A stretch of DNA of 64,000 bases from NCBI GenBank assembly GCA_029237695.1, contig CM055279.1, positions 62,593,586 to 62,657,585 of the forward strand, written 5' to 3'. This DNA comes from Conchocele bisecta (lineage: Eukaryota > Mollusca > Bivalvia > Lucinida > Thyasiridae). The notes below the pieces were generated by a model. That model was not told where the DNA came from and searched no databases. It saw only the letters and a program-made list of their open reading frames with translations. Position 1 is the first letter of the stretch; every line of letters begins with the position of its first letter. Below are positions 46,401 through 49,874 of the stretch, in pieces. The position numbers and the translations under genes are program-made.

Positions 46401-46612
46401 CAAACGTAGTTACCTGATAATGCGTACATCTTAGTAAACGGAAAATATACAATAAAAAGCAAAAGCCAAACTTTAATTCAGCATTATAATGGTTAAGTAA
46501 CTCACCGTCCTGATTACCCCAACTCCAGTTGAGCCCTCGTTTAACCTTGGCGTCCTCAAATAGCCCCCAGGACCGAAGGCGCTCGCTCGTTGATCTCTTA
46601 GGTACGGACGCC
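2347..46612 (-). CDS. MIB2-like E3 ubiquitin ligase gene, 15 exons, 5' incomplete
   Basis: This is the gene span; coding exons are listed separately. MIB-family RING ligases ubiquitinate membrane and signalling substrates such as Notch ligands, at the membrane or in the cytosol. Fifteen exons with GT..AG junctions were placed on the minus strand, and all fourteen intron phases match. The joined reading is 772 residues: MIB/HERC2 domain (about 14-100), REP repeats (about 118-282), Asp tract (294-319), ankyrin repeats (about 345-690) and RING (725-760). Order and spacing are collinear with animal MIB2, including a LTxVPxID segment in the ankyrin array. Two differences stand out: one RING instead of the two of vertebrate MIB2, and no first MIB/HERC2 domain or ZZ finger within reach. 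The most upstream exon starts with a split codon, so at least one 5' exon is missing. Orthologue versus paralogue is not decided. Confidence 0.85.
2645..2915 (-). mobile_element. tRNA-derived SINE
   Basis: On the minus strand an A-box-like TGGCCGAGGG (about 2881-2892) and a B box GGGTTCGATTC (2840-2850) stand about 40 bases apart, as in a tRNA-derived pol III promoter. A non-tRNA body follows, containing GGGACTTTAAACAGCGG and GGCACGTTAAAG, and ends near 2645. It lies just inside the last intron. Confidence 0.6.
3060..4475. other. intron sequence without a recognised feature
   Basis: Mostly AT-rich. Short direct repeats built on ATTAGCCGAT/AATTAGCC occur at 4078-4165 and 4440-4475. No domain-bearing frame is seen. 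Confidence 0.4.
4480..4760. mobile_element. MITE family R2, copy 1 (diverged)
   Basis: The reverse complement of 4640-4715 matches 19560-19620 (TTCATGAAATTCCATCAAATATTGATT). The outer ends resemble the terminal inverted repeats of the better copy at 19517-19760. Confidence 0.6.
5095..5245. repeat. minisatellite, about 55-60-bp units
   Basis: Three imperfect direct copies of a unit containing GAAACCGCCGTGAGA, TACATGTATTTTGAATTCAT. Confidence 0.75.
5487..5668. repeat. array of palindromic TCCTAATTAGGA motifs
   Basis: About ten copies of TCCTAATTAGGA or one-base variants, separated by short AGATAT/TAGT spacers. The motif is its own reverse complement and centres on TAATTA. It lies in intron 14, between exons 14 and 15. 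Confidence 0.85.
5959..6149 (-). CDS. MIB2-like exon 14: last ankyrin repeat and linker
   Basis: Residues 640-703. A helical stretch ([20 protein letters not shown]) leads into [19 protein letters not shown], matching the final MIB2 repeat (GADVSY-N-GRSPLDL). A short linker to the RING follows. Acceptor is TATTCCAG, donor GTGAGT with two bases left over. Confidence 0.85.
6330..6425. repeat. fragment of a dispersed repeat
   Basis: It matches the reverse complement of about 51238-51300 (GATGGGTAATTTAACAATCG, CATCCTTACCGGAAT). Confidence 0.55.
6833..8994 (-). pseudogene. LINE-1 reverse transcriptase and C-terminal knuckle
   Basis: 8020-8994 holds the RT fingers and palm: [29 protein letters not shown] and [10 protein letters not shown] one-base deletion in a homopolymer at 8022-8027 ends this frame. 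The catalytic FADD box (7961-7972) continues in the next frame, followed by the thumb (7130-7867). After an in-frame TGA, 6833-7120 carries a Cys/His-rich tail ([20 protein letters not shown]). The enzyme would copy element RNA at nicked DNA. Catalytic residues are still present, so inactivation looks recent in this part. Confidence 0.85.
8973..10129 (-). pseudogene. LINE-1 endonuclease region (EEP family)
   Basis: The segment starting at Met 10129 opens with a hydrophobic stretch, then [14 protein letters not shown] (residues 27-40, ending at 10010), then [22 protein letters not shown] and GGGVAIYV. These are typical of the apurinic-type (EEP) nuclease of non-LTR elements, which nicks the target DNA. 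The second part (9305-9589) has a GDFN-like GDDFNIN with an extra residue and SLIDLMF. The third part (8973-9320) is the endonuclease-RT linker. The three parts lie in different frames, so no single product is made. Confidence 0.8.
10130..11960. other. intron sequence without a recognised gene
   Basis: The part next to 10130 may be the LINE-1 5' untranslated region. A small hairpin with arms ATAAGGCGCTCAT/ATGAGCGCCTTA sits at about 11516-11553. Nothing else is recognised. Confidence 0.4.
11978..12315. repeat. direct repeat pair, about 55 bp each
   Basis: GGTCAGTGTGAGGCCTGATC to CTGATCTGG-TTCACAC occurs at about 11983-12040 and again at about 12254-12314 with few changes. A weaker inverted relative is at 22620-22665. 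Confidence 0.75.
12891..13050. mobile_element. hairpin MITE
   Basis: GGATATTCCAGCGTACAT...TAGCGGAAA at the left is mirrored by TTTCCGCTA...ATGTACGATGGAATATCC at the right. The interior is GC-rich and partly self-complementary (GCGTCGGCTTC/GGACGCCGAAGG). About 160 bp long, without coding capacity. Confidence 0.75.
13505..13593 (-). CDS. MIB2-like exon 13: ankyrin repeat
   Basis: Residues 610-639. [20 protein letters not shown], aligning with the MIB2 segment NAEDEEGDTALHVAL. It is the smallest exon (89 bases). Acceptor is AATCCCAG, donor GTATGT. Phase is 2 on entry and 0 on exit. Confidence 0.85.
13826..14140 (-). mobile_element. SINE plus a second truncated copy with target duplication
   Basis: On the minus strand, 13905-13975 carries a B-box-like GTGTTCGATCC and a GCGGTATGTGAG tail. 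The body GGCGGAGTAAGCAGAGG-AACC...CGGTGTGGCGGCCTCCA at about 13828-13898 recurs at 14045-14115. The second copy is bracketed by ACTACTAGACAATTATACAT (from 14021) and ACTACTAGACAATTAGACAT (from 14116), which looks like a target-site duplication. Confidence 0.65.
14330..14645 (+). mobile_element. MITE family R3, copy 1
   Basis: It contains GTCAACACAGTG-GTATGTG, TGAAACACGGTGCC-TGAAACA and CGACCTAATCACTGC, shared with copies at 44145-44340 and 45390-45610. Within this copy AATAGTAGGTTAGTGCCGTG is mirrored by CACGGCATTAACCTACTATT. Confidence 0.75.
14650..15125. other. intron sequence without a recognised feature
   Basis: AT-rich. A short TTGGCTACTA direct repeat occurs at 14770-14830. Confidence 0.4.
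15130..15480 (-). repeat. dispersed repeat family R4, copy 1
   Basis: Its reverse complement matches 49490-49870 and 53700-54065, and partly 48020-48260. Shared words include TGATATCAGGGGCGATAACC, ATTATTTATACTAAT, GTGCAATGATCATACTTTAT and TAATTGTGTCACTATTCC. Confidence 0.75.
15507..15609 (-). CDS. MIB2-like exon 12: ankyrin repeat
   Basis: Residues 576-610. It reads [20 protein letters not shown] then [14 protein letters not shown], a canonical repeat. Acceptor is ATATTCAG, donor GTATGT. A second AG two bases on would shift the frame, so the first was used. Confidence 0.85.
15615..16373. other. intron sequence without a recognised feature
   Basis: AT-rich; several overlapping short frames on both strands are without family resemblance. 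Confidence 0.4.
16374..17029. mobile_element. ATAC-rich MITE family R5, intact copy
   Basis: TACAGTAGCGCTTTTCTGC at the left end and GCAGAAAAGCGCTACTGTA at the right are perfect inverted repeats. The 656-bp interior is almost entirely built from ATACGATA, GGTATA and GTACGTATA words, many palindromic. The interior is homologous to 22213-22408 plus 28004-28710. Confidence 0.85.
17030..17656. other. intron sequence without a recognised feature
   Basis: No repeat copy or coding signal was recognised. Confidence 0.4.
17657..17780 (-). CDS. MIB2-like exon 11: ankyrin repeat
   Basis: Residues 534-575. [20 protein letters not shown] then [20 protein letters not shown] gives a complete ankyrin repeat. 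Acceptor GATTTCAG is followed by one base completing a Lys codon; donor is GTACGG. Confidence 0.85.
17781..18700. other. intron sequence without a recognised feature
   Basis: The stretch 18170-18440 has GGCGGCCATCGTGGATGACG and CGATTTCGATGAAAACTGC, related to 50075-50190 (GGCGGCCATCTTGTATGATG). It is therefore probably another dispersed repeat. Confidence 0.4.
18713..18930. mobile_element. MITE family R6, copy 1
   Basis: GCAAAGTATACTTTGAGGGAG at the left is mirrored by CCCTCAAAGTATAC-TTGC and a further AAAGTATACTTTG at the right. The interior (TATATGAAATAATGCATTTC, ACTTTTAATCATCAA) matches 40489-40750. Confidence 0.8.
18955..19060. repeat. GACGAC-rich repeat tail
   Basis: Runs of CGACGACGACGACGGACGAC are followed by GAGCCTTTGGCTCAGGTGAGC, which forms a small hairpin. 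It looks like the end of a further non-autonomous element adjoining the R6 copy. Confidence 0.45.
19399..19463. repeat. perfect inverted repeat, 31-bp arms, 3-bp loop
   Basis: The arm CTGGTTTTGACAGCACATGA and the next 11 bases are mirrored exactly around the central AGT at 19430-19432. Confidence 0.9.
19517..19760. mobile_element. MITE family R2, copy 2
   Basis: Terminal inverted repeats of about 27 bases: TTTTCATCAATAACAAAAAG at the left and CTTTTTGTTATTGATGAAAA at the right. The interior is related to 4480-4760. Confidence 0.85.
19765..21131. other. intron sequence without a recognised feature
   Basis: No confident repeat copy, RNA or coding signal was recognised over 1.37 kb. Confidence 0.4.
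21132..21286 (-). CDS. MIB2-like exon 10: ankyrin repeats with VPHID segment
   Basis: Residues 483-534. [19 protein letters not shown] and [19 protein letters not shown] align with the vertebrate MIB2 stretch containing SDTPLHSAI and VPNIDVTATNSQG. This is the best evidence that the gene is MIB2-like rather than a generic ankyrin protein. Acceptor is CTTGGCAG, donor GTAACA. Confidence 0.85.
21603..21703 (+). mobile_element. isolated fragment of the LINE-2 5' end
   Basis: About 95 bases are the reverse complement of 27912-28000 with few mismatches (CTCGAGAATGGTAGGCAACT, CGTATCATAGTTAATCATTA). The match begins at the same point as the LINE-2 5' end, then stops, so this is a 5'-end-only piece in the opposite orientation. 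Confidence 0.7.
22009..22165 (-). CDS. MIB2-like exon 9: ankyrin repeats
   Basis: Residues 430-482. [20 protein letters not shown] and [20 protein letters not shown] form one full canonical repeat plus the turn into the next (NANEQ). The T/N-xLHLAA core is intact. Acceptor is TTTATAG, donor GTATAAC. Confidence 0.85.
22213..22408. mobile_element. left half of an R5 MITE, split by LINE-2
   Basis: The end AATAGTGCTTTTCTGCAGGT matches the R5 terminal repeat. The next 170 bases follow the reverse complement of 16374-17029 up to ACATGTGTATA at 22398-22408. Homology then resumes at 28004. Confidence 0.8.
22981..25713 (-). pseudogene. LINE-2 ORF2: endonuclease and reverse transcriptase
   Basis: The endonuclease is at about 24918-25713, with [32 protein letters not shown] and [10 protein letters not shown]. 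The RT is at about 23249-24361, with [33 protein letters not shown] and the intact catalytic box YADDATI (about 23734-23755). Two stops separate the palm halves: a TGA near 23881 and a TAG replacing Gln in the VPQGSILGP motif. The C-terminal part (22981-23238) lies in another frame. Further frame changes fall at 24362-24950. Confidence 0.85.
25936..26823 (-). pseudogene. LINE-2 ORF1: SGNH-hydrolase-like domain and CCHC knuckle
   Basis: An open 295-residue stretch. After a low-complexity linker comes [12 protein letters not shown] (block I, with Val where GDS normally has Gly), then [11 protein letters not shown] (GxND block III) and DRIHLTLPG (DxxH block V). The Ser, Asn, Asp and His of the SGNH/GDSL fold are thus present. 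It ends with [15 protein letters not shown], a retroviral-type CCHC knuckle that would bind RNA. CR1-like elements are known to carry esterase-type ORF1 proteins. The role of the hydrolase in transposition is not settled. Confidence 0.8.
26824..27700 (-). pseudogene. LINE-2 ORF1 N-terminal region, frameshifted
   Basis: 27026-27361 begins [20 protein letters not shown] and continues with [20 protein letters not shown], a module I do not recognise by name. 26877-27083 is heptad-like ([20 protein letters not shown]), a possible coiled coil. These sit in different frames from each other and from the SGNH part. 27485-27694 may be a further N-terminal piece. Confidence 0.55.
28004..28710. mobile_element. 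right half of the split R5 MITE
   Basis: It resumes R5 homology at ACATGCATAATTCTG, carries CCGTAAATGTATACGATATA as in the intact copy, and ends in a diverged terminal repeat, GGCGCTACTGTATA. The stretch 28150-28430 has no match in the intact copy and may be an extra insertion. Confidence 0.7.
28711..29470 (+). repeat. direct duplication, about 260-290 bp
   Basis: 28711-28985 and 29180-29465 share GGCTGTTCATATGCGGTTATTGG, TAGTGACAGCAATTCTGGCC and TTTATGATAAAGTTAGGCATCCC in the same order. A plus-strand frame over the first copy reads [20 protein letters not shown], resembling the N-terminal part of some retroelement proteins. Confidence 0.65.
29471..30460. other. possible retroelement remnant, not assigned
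   Basis: A plus-strand open stretch at 29743-29988 (81 residues) has no family I recognise. The segment lies between the duplicated block and a recombinase-type RNase H relic, so it may belong to the same decayed element. Confidence 0.3.
30464..31190 (-). repeat. tandem-unit element family R7, copy 1
   Basis: Repeated units with GCATGAATGCCGCATGGGTGGG, GAAAATATGGATGATGATAA, TATATGAAGTTTGAAGTCAA and GGTTGCAGAGATAAT recur about every 150-190 bases. They end in GGACGGACGGA and CCCCTCGACATACTTCGTAT. The same units, in reverse complement, fill 37735-38820 and 62609-63331. Confidence 0.8.
31830..32340 (+). pseudogene. RNase H relic of a DIRS/Ngaro-like retroelement
   Basis: Plus-strand frames give [36 protein letters not shown] and, in another frame, [17 protein letters not shown]. 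This order resembles the RNase H of tyrosine-recombinase retroelements: a W/L-rich helix, a DNQxxVxxIN-like strand, then a xNxxADxLSRW tail. Several stops and frame changes break it. The RT and recombinase were not found, so the class is an inference. Confidence 0.45.
32446..32890 (+). mobile_element. two-part MITE family R8, copy 1
   Basis: Part A is 32446-32760, bounded by ATATTTACACTG and CAGTGTAAATAT, rich in ACGTCGCGCGACGTTGTTG-type words. Part B is 32761-32890, a hairpin with TTGCGTTTACTGTATTATCA and its mirror CATAATACAGTAAACGCAAC. The same A-B arrangement is seen in every copy. Confidence 0.85.
33032..33180 (-). CDS. MIB2-like exon 8: ankyrin repeats
   Basis: Residues 381-430. [21 protein letters not shown] is a clear ankyrin repeat, followed by [19 protein letters not shown], the start of the next. 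Acceptor is TTATTTAG, donor GTAAGT with two bases left over. A 10.9-kb intron follows, the largest in the gene, carrying LINE-2. Confidence 0.85.
33225..33960 (-). mobile_element. R8 MITE copies 2 and 2', partly tandem
   Basis: Two successive blocks (about 33235-33455 and 33456-33840) both read TTACTTTATTTACGTCATTTTGT-like words through ATCGCAGACCATCACATTAG and CAAGTCGCGCGACATTGTTG. They are followed by a decayed hairpin part B to about 33950. Compared with copies 1, 3 and 4 this one has an internal duplication. Confidence 0.7.
34200..34492 (-). CDS. MIB2-like exon 7: poly-Asp linker and start of ankyrin array
   Basis: Residues 283-380, the largest internal exon (293 bases). After about ten residues comes a run of 26 Asp encoded by GAT/GAC codons (34383-34460). 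Next is an acidic-to-neutral stretch with three VTG repeats. Last comes [20 protein letters not shown], the helix-forming part of the first ankyrin-like repeat. MIB2 proteins have a variable linker at this point. Donor is GTATGTG. Confidence 0.75.
34383..34460 (-). repeat. coding GAT/GAC triplet repeat (26 Asp)
   Basis: 78 bases of uninterrupted Asp codons inside exon 7. GAT and GAC are mixed in the middle, with pure GAT runs at the exon-5' side, so it is not a pure microsatellite. Confidence 0.9.
34818..35268 (-). mobile_element. two-part MITE family R8, copy 3 (inverted)
   Basis: Hairpin part B (34818-34968, TTGTGTTTACTGTATTATGA mirrored by TCATAATACAGTAAACACAA) precedes part A (34969-35268, ATATTTACACTG to CAGTGTAAATAT). 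It is the reverse orientation of copies 1 and 4 and lies between exons 7 and 6. Confidence 0.85.
35386..35539 (-). CDS. MIB2-like exon 6: fourth REP repeat
   Basis: Residues 232-283. [20 protein letters not shown] is a second-half REP repeat, followed by [11 protein letters not shown] (the NPxCL-like segment). Acceptor is GCTCCAG. Donor GTAATAG at 35379-35385 leaves one base and matches exon 7. The donor is not strong, so the last few residues are less certain than the repeat itself. Confidence 0.8.
35588..35890. other. intron sequence without a recognised feature
   Basis: A short stretch near 35700-35760 (GGAGAGATGGGGTTTACGGGATT) is related to 34590-34650 and 52090-52130, so it is probably a further dispersed repeat. 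Confidence 0.4.
35894..36272. mobile_element. foldback element, about 380 bp
   Basis: The two halves mirror each other almost throughout: TGATCACGTGG...ACAACAACAAC with GTTGTTGTTGT...CCACGTGATCA at the ends, GAAATATGGCGCAGCAAACGCG with CGCGTTTGTTGCGCCATATTTC further in, and a central GAAGAATCGATTTCCG/CGGAAAC-ATGAAATCGACTCTTC. Confidence 0.85.
36280..36955. other. intron sequence without a recognised feature
   Basis: No confident feature was recognised. Confidence 0.4.
36956..37098. repeat. hairpin element, about 45-bp arms
   Basis: AATCTCAAACTGG...TTTGATATGAGATTTATGAAAC is mirrored by GTTTCATAAATCTCATATCAAA...CTCGTTTGAGATT, with a loop of about 50 bases. Confidence 0.8.
37420..37720 (+). 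mobile_element. tRNA-related SINE with a tRNA-like head, plus partial second copy
   Basis: 37610-37683 reads as a tRNA-like sequence: A box TTAGCTCAGTCGGTTAGAGC, B box GGGTTCGAGCC with a perfect 5-bp T stem, and a 5-base anticodon stem with one mismatch. Position 33 would be C and the acceptor stem pairs poorly, so it is not a sound tRNA gene. The sequence just after it (GGTCGGCGCACACTTTTCTC, GCCAGGTGACAT) recurs as GGTGCACACCTTTCTTGCCC, TGTGACAT at about 37436-37467. That marks a repeat family. Confidence 0.6.
37735..38820 (+). repeat. tandem-unit element family R7, copy 2
   Basis: At least five units of about 150-200 bases contain TTAAAGTTT, CCAAATATCTCC, GAAACTTCATATACC, TCATCATCCATATTTTCATT and GGCCCCCATGCCCAAG. 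It ends at CTGCCCGCGGCCATCTAG, related to the end of the copy at 62609-63331. Confidence 0.85.
38830..39438. other. intron sequence without a recognised feature
   Basis: No confident feature was recognised. Confidence 0.4.
39439..39543 (-). CDS. MIB2-like exon 5: third REP repeat
   Basis: Residues 197-231. [16 protein letters not shown] followed by [12 protein letters not shown] repeats the first-half REP pattern of exon 3. It is again exactly 105 bases and phase 0 on both sides, so exons 4 and 5 form equal-sized repeat modules. Acceptor is AATGTGCAG, donor GTATGG. Confidence 0.85.
39545..40485. other. intron sequence without a recognised feature
   Basis: AT-rich, with an (AT)n run near 39750 and a T10 run near 39947. 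A segment near 40260-40330 (TTAACATTTATTTAACTAATTAA) is weakly palindromic. Confidence 0.4.
40489..40750. mobile_element. MITE family R6, copy 2
   Basis: It matches 18713-18930 (TATATGAAATAATGCATTTC, ACTTTTAATCAT, AAGTATACTTTGCT) and contains an extra short hairpin, TTATCACAGCCATTTTGTCTGTGATAA, near 40575-40605. Confidence 0.8.
40830..40934 (-). CDS. MIB2-like exon 4: second REP repeat
   Basis: Residues 162-196. It contains [20 protein letters not shown] and a W residue, matching the GxxGxVxxVxxxGDVxVxF half-repeat that follows HGGW in MIB proteins. Length is 105 bases, phase 0 on both sides. Acceptor is CGTTTAG, donor GTACAT. Confidence 0.85.
40940..41650. other. intron sequence without a recognised feature
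   Basis: An open minus-strand frame at 41384-41635 shows no family resemblance and is treated as chance. Confidence 0.4.
41653..42058 (+). mobile_element. two-part MITE family R8, copy 4
   Basis: Part A is 41653-41934 (ATTTACACTG to CAGTGTAAATAT, with CCACGTGACGTCGCGC). The hairpin part B follows (TTTGCGTTTACTGTATTATG mirrored by CATAATATAGTAAAGGCAAC). It lies between exons 4 and 3. Confidence 0.85.
42534..42706 (-). CDS. MIB2-like exon 3: linker and first REP repeat
   Basis: Residues 104-161. A short linker is followed by [14 protein letters not shown] and [16 protein letters not shown], the D-K-V plus HGGW pattern of MIB REP repeats. Two acceptors are possible: one at 42707-42708 preserves phase with exon 2, while a nearer CAG at 42690-42691 does not, so the longer form was chosen. 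Donor is GTAATT. Confidence 0.8.
42710..43780. other. intron sequence without a recognised feature
   Basis: A short inverted pair, AACAAGAAGGGTACAACAA-like words at 42950 and 43355, hints at a decayed foldback. Nothing coding is recognised. Confidence 0.35.
43786..43989 (-). CDS. MIB2-like exon 2: rest of MIB/HERC2 domain
   Basis: Residues 36-104. It continues the domain with [11 protein letters not shown], then [14 protein letters not shown] and GNVDLICVE, ending in [10 protein letters not shown], the usual close of a MIB/HERC2 domain in this family. Acceptor ATCTAG is followed by two bases completing a Gly codon; donor is GTAAGT at 43780-43785. Phases match both neighbours. Confidence 0.85.
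44145..44340 (+). mobile_element. MITE family R3, copy 2
   Basis: It contains CCTGTCAACACAGTGAGTATGTG, CACGGTGCCGTGAAACATTT and CCCGTTTCCTAAGCCTTGCC, as at 14330-14645. Confidence 0.8.
44345..45385. other. intron sequence without a recognised feature
   Basis: The stretch 45020-45095 (TTCCGAGATTTGCCGAGGAATT) resembles 36380-36430, so it is a probable further repeat. There is no coding signal. Confidence 0.35.
45390..45610 (-). mobile_element. MITE family R3, copy 3 (inverted)
   Basis: It reads GGCAAGGCTTAGGAAACGGG, CAGTGATTAGGTCGTATT and TTTCACGGCACCGTGTTTCA, CACTGTGTTGACAGG, the reverse complement of copies 1 and 2. Confidence 0.8.
46040..46260. repeat. hairpin flanked by direct repeats
   Basis: AGCTGCAAAAACCAAACA is followed by TGTTTGCTTTTTGCAGCT (about 46122-46158), a near-perfect palindrome. 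AAAATACGCATTGAATTT appears on both sides, at about 46051 and 46237. Confidence 0.75.
46506..46612 (-). CDS. MIB2-like exon 1 of those found: start of MIB/HERC2 domain
   Basis: Residues 1-36 of the partial product. The motif [11 protein letters not shown] matches the RGxDWxWGxQDGG signature that opens MIB/HERC2 domains. Acceptor TGCACAG lies at 46613-46619 and donor GTGAGT at 46500-46505. The exon begins with one base of a split codon, so an upstream exon ending in phase 2 must exist. None was found between here and the end of the window. Confidence 0.8.
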
Positions 46613-46619
46613 CTGTGCA

Positions 46620-47220
46620 TAATCATAGAGCATACCAAGCTAGTGGCATTTAATATTACGTTTATCAGGTAATGGGAGAAAATGGGCATGTATTTTGAGG
46701 CTCGCTGTTCGAACAATGACACGTGAGTAAACGTAGTCTTGAATCCACAGTGTTGTGACTCGAAATAGCGTACTAGCATTTAGTCAATGATGAGACAATC
46801 TGTTATAAGTCACTGTGTATTAGATCAATAAAGGTTACAATAGATCACCACATTATTACACCCAGTAGATGAATTTGTGACACGAACTTATGTAAACATT
46901 AAACCTTTACTCCCATATCCCACCTTGTAATATACAAGTTCAGTCTGTCATTACCTATAACTCACCAATCTCTCTTAAATCTCTATGTAGGTTGAAGCTG
47001 ACATCGCTGACGAATTGCTCACACAGATAGCCAACAGACAGTCCGTATAACACAATGCCAGACATCAATGTTTCAGCAAACGGCATATCACAATGTCTGC
47101 ATATGCTGAACCCAAAACAGCTACAGGGCTTGCCCAGATATACCCGAATATTCTTAAGAATTTTTACTAGGCGTATGTCCCAACTATACAAGTCTTGGTC
47201 TACAAATATTTGAAAGAAGG
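46620..47220. other. no exon recognised upstream of exon 1
   Basis: The missing 5' exon should be on the minus strand somewhere above 46612. No ZZ-finger Cys pattern or first MIB/HERC2 signature is seen here. Confidence 0.4.
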
Positions 47221-47221
47221 T

Positions 47222-47570
47222 GTCGTGCTAAAGCTCTGGAAGATAACAAATGTTGTTGCTATCTGCAAAAAGGACTCGAGGACCGATCCACCCAAATACC
47301 GCCCTATATCTCTCACTTGAAGTATCTATAAAACACATTGTCGCTTCAAACTTCACTAATTATTACACCGGACCACATACTTCCACTGAAGTCCAACATG
47401 GCTTCAGAGAAAAGCGTTGGTGCCCATTTCATTAGTGGAAGACCATGGTAAATCTTCCAACAAGCACACTGATCATAATTATACGCATTGACTTCAGTAA
47501 AGCATTGATTTCGTTAACGTAAGCCATAAACAACTTATATCAACACTTCACTTCTATTACATCCTTGGAG
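47222..47570 (+). pseudogene. reverse transcriptase relic of a non-LTR element
   Basis: Plus-strand frames give LWKITNVVAICKKDSRTDPP then KYRPISL, the WKxAxVxPIFKKxxxxxxxNYRPISL motif. Next come QHGFREKR and, in a further frame, IDFSKAL near 47490, a remnant of the DFSKAFD box. Multiple stops and frame changes show great age. No endonuclease part was found. Confidence 0.7.
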
Positions 47571-47574
47571 AGAG

Positions 47575-48015
47575 CCTAATAAGAGACACGCACTACCCTG
47601 TTTGCATTTCCTACATCCTCGAAAAAAACAAACTTGAGGTCCACTCTAAACCCATCAAATCAACAGCCTACAACACACTAGACAGTCCGTCTCCAGCTCG
47701 AGTACAGTTCCTCTGTATGGCGCCGCTACACAGAGTCGTCAATTCCTCAGATTGGGGGAATCCAGATTCGAGCAGCTGGATGGGCCGAATATGACTACCA
47801 TAGTACCTCTAGTGTCACAAACATGCTTTTCCTTTTTCTTTCGCAGCAAAGCCTATGTCCCAAGTCCCAAGTAGTGGTTTGATTAAAACAGAGACAAGTA
47901 ATATAGTAAAATAGGGAAGCCTATTTGTCTAAACATTCATTTAACATTCTCGGACGTGTTGATAGACAGTATTATAAGCTTATGTCAAACGGGAATTGCG
48001 ATTCATGATATCAGG
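47575..48015. other. no feature recognised
   Basis: Possibly more of the decayed non-LTR element up to about 47770; otherwise nothing is seen. Confidence 0.35.
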
Positions 48016-48019
48016 AGCG

Positions 48020-48260
48020 AAAACCGTGTTTCCTTAAACAGATTATCAGAAATAACTATTTATTATTTCTGTTTATGTGTTGATGTTCACTGATCACACT
48101 CTAAGATGTCGATTAAAGTTGTGGTCCCATCTACTGGGCATAAAATGTTCTTTATATACATTAAATTTGTGTGTGTAATTGTGAAACTATACTACTAGTT
48201 TTAACAAGAACAATTATAACATGAATGACCAGTTATAAAATAACGCTTTGAGTGTATGTT
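48020..48260 (+). repeat. dispersed repeat family R4, partial copy 2
   Basis: It contains TGATATCAGGAGCGAAAACC, TGATGTTCACTGATCACACT and GTCCCATCTACTGGGCATAA, shared with the other R4 copies. Confidence 0.65.
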
Positions 48261-48264
48261 ATTA

Positions 48265-49485
48265 TCATTGAGGCCAACTACATGTTTGCAAGTAGCATGT
48301 AAAGTTTTAGATATCTGGGTATGGGATCACGTGGTTTCCGAACATTCTTTTCCGACGTGACGTATTCTATGACGTCATTTTTGAAGTAGATTTTTTTGAA
48401 ACTTTTCCAAGCAAACGGACGTATTTCGATGATATGTATCACACCATAGAAGTGACATGTGTTTTATGGGTGCTCTAAAAGGTCTTTACGATAACCTATA
48501 ACTGTCATGAAGAATCGAGTGCCGTTTATTTCTTACATTCACGTTCTTTAGATTTGTATTCACATTCATGGCAACCGATTCTTCGTCAAAACCAGAAACT
48601 TGTTAGATTAAAGCAAACTATACAATAATACAAGAACTGACATCATTAAACGACGCTAATCCCCTCGCACTGGCATCATTAAACGAAGCTAATCTCCTCG
48701 CTGGCAGCCTTGATAATAAAAAGTACTCCGTGACCTTGGGCGGTCGAACGTGGGTCATATGTTAAGCCATGCTCTCTTAAATATGCAATCTTAAATTCGA
48801 TAAAATGGACGCAGTACAATTTGAACGACGTTATAAGCCAAAGATATGAGTGCCAGAAATAATCCACATTCAGACACATGAAAATGTTTGGCATTTCTCC
48901 ATTTCATTGTCGAAACTCCAGAGGGTTTTACAGAATGTGAAAGTCATGGAAAATGTATACTTGATATCAAATACTCCAACAAGCACCAATATGAACTTCA
49001 CGACAGGTCATACATTACATTGAAACAGAAACCATTGCCTTGAAAAAGTCTGAGAAATATTGCACACGCACAAGTACACATTCAAACGGCTGTATGCCAA
49101 CAATTCTTCTGCGACTTTGCACTGCAGTGGAGTAGCCATATTCTTGCAGAGGGGGTGTGAATTGTGAATGGAGTTTGGAAGGGGGTGCGAGAACATACTT
49201 TCAATTTCTTCCATTGTAGTGATCTTAAAGCGACAATTTTCACATATATTATACAGGTAGTTATTTCCCCCATAAAACGTAGGTTAAAGTAAACAAAATA
49301 CACACCTGACCAAATGTTACGGGATGCAATTACATACCATGTCACTGGACTTTGTACTGTACACCCACTGGGGAATCCATGTGACAAGTGTTTTGTATGA
49401 TGTGGTGTTTGTGAATGAGCTGATAAGACAAGTGTCGTGCCTTTGCACTTACTGAATGGGTGCCAGACATCCTTCAGCAAAGTTG
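48265..49485. other. no gene recognised
   Basis: A minus-strand open stretch (49082-49480, 132 residues) has no family I recognise. GGATCACGTG-TTTCCGAACG-TC at 48325-48350 recurs near 3022-3050, marking another dispersed repeat. Confidence 0.35.
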
Positions 49486-49489
49486 CAAA

Positions 49490-49870
49490 TCATGATTTGA
49501 ATTGGGGTCCCATCTGTTTGGCACAAAGTGTTCTGTATAGGAATTAAATATTAAATAAGTATAATTGTGTAACTATTCCAACAGTTTTAAAAAATAAGAG
49601 TGCCCGCTACACAGAAAATATTCACTTAATAATCTTAAGTTTACTGATAGGTTGTATCATCGTGCTATTTTGATTGTAAATGAGGCAGGTCATTTTTAAA
49701 TTATTTATGTCAACTAAATGTGTCACCTGAATAAATATTTTTATTCACTTGTTGCAAAATATGATCATTGCACATCAAAAGATAAATAGAGAGAATAAAT
49801 AGTTGTTTCCATTAACATTTTAAAGAGTCAGTGTTATCGCCCTTGATATCAAAGTGGCAATTCAAGCTTG
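49490..49870 (-). repeat. dispersed repeat family R4, copy 3
   Basis: It starts GGGGTCCCATCTGTTTGGCA, continues TTAAATAAGTATAATTGTGT and AAAATAAGAGTGCCCGCTAC, and ends with TTATCGCCCTTGATATCA. Confidence 0.75.
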
Positions 49871-49874
49871 ATAA

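Noticed and set aside
46955..47191. Minus-strand open stretch ending in a good donor (GTGAGT), as the missing 5' exon of the ligase
   Set aside because: It would leave one base, but the next exon needs a phase-2 neighbour. No MIB/HERC2 or ZZ pattern is present.
49082..49480. 132-residue minus-strand frame as a gene
   Set aside because: No recognisable family, no splice context, and the region is flanked by dispersed repeats.
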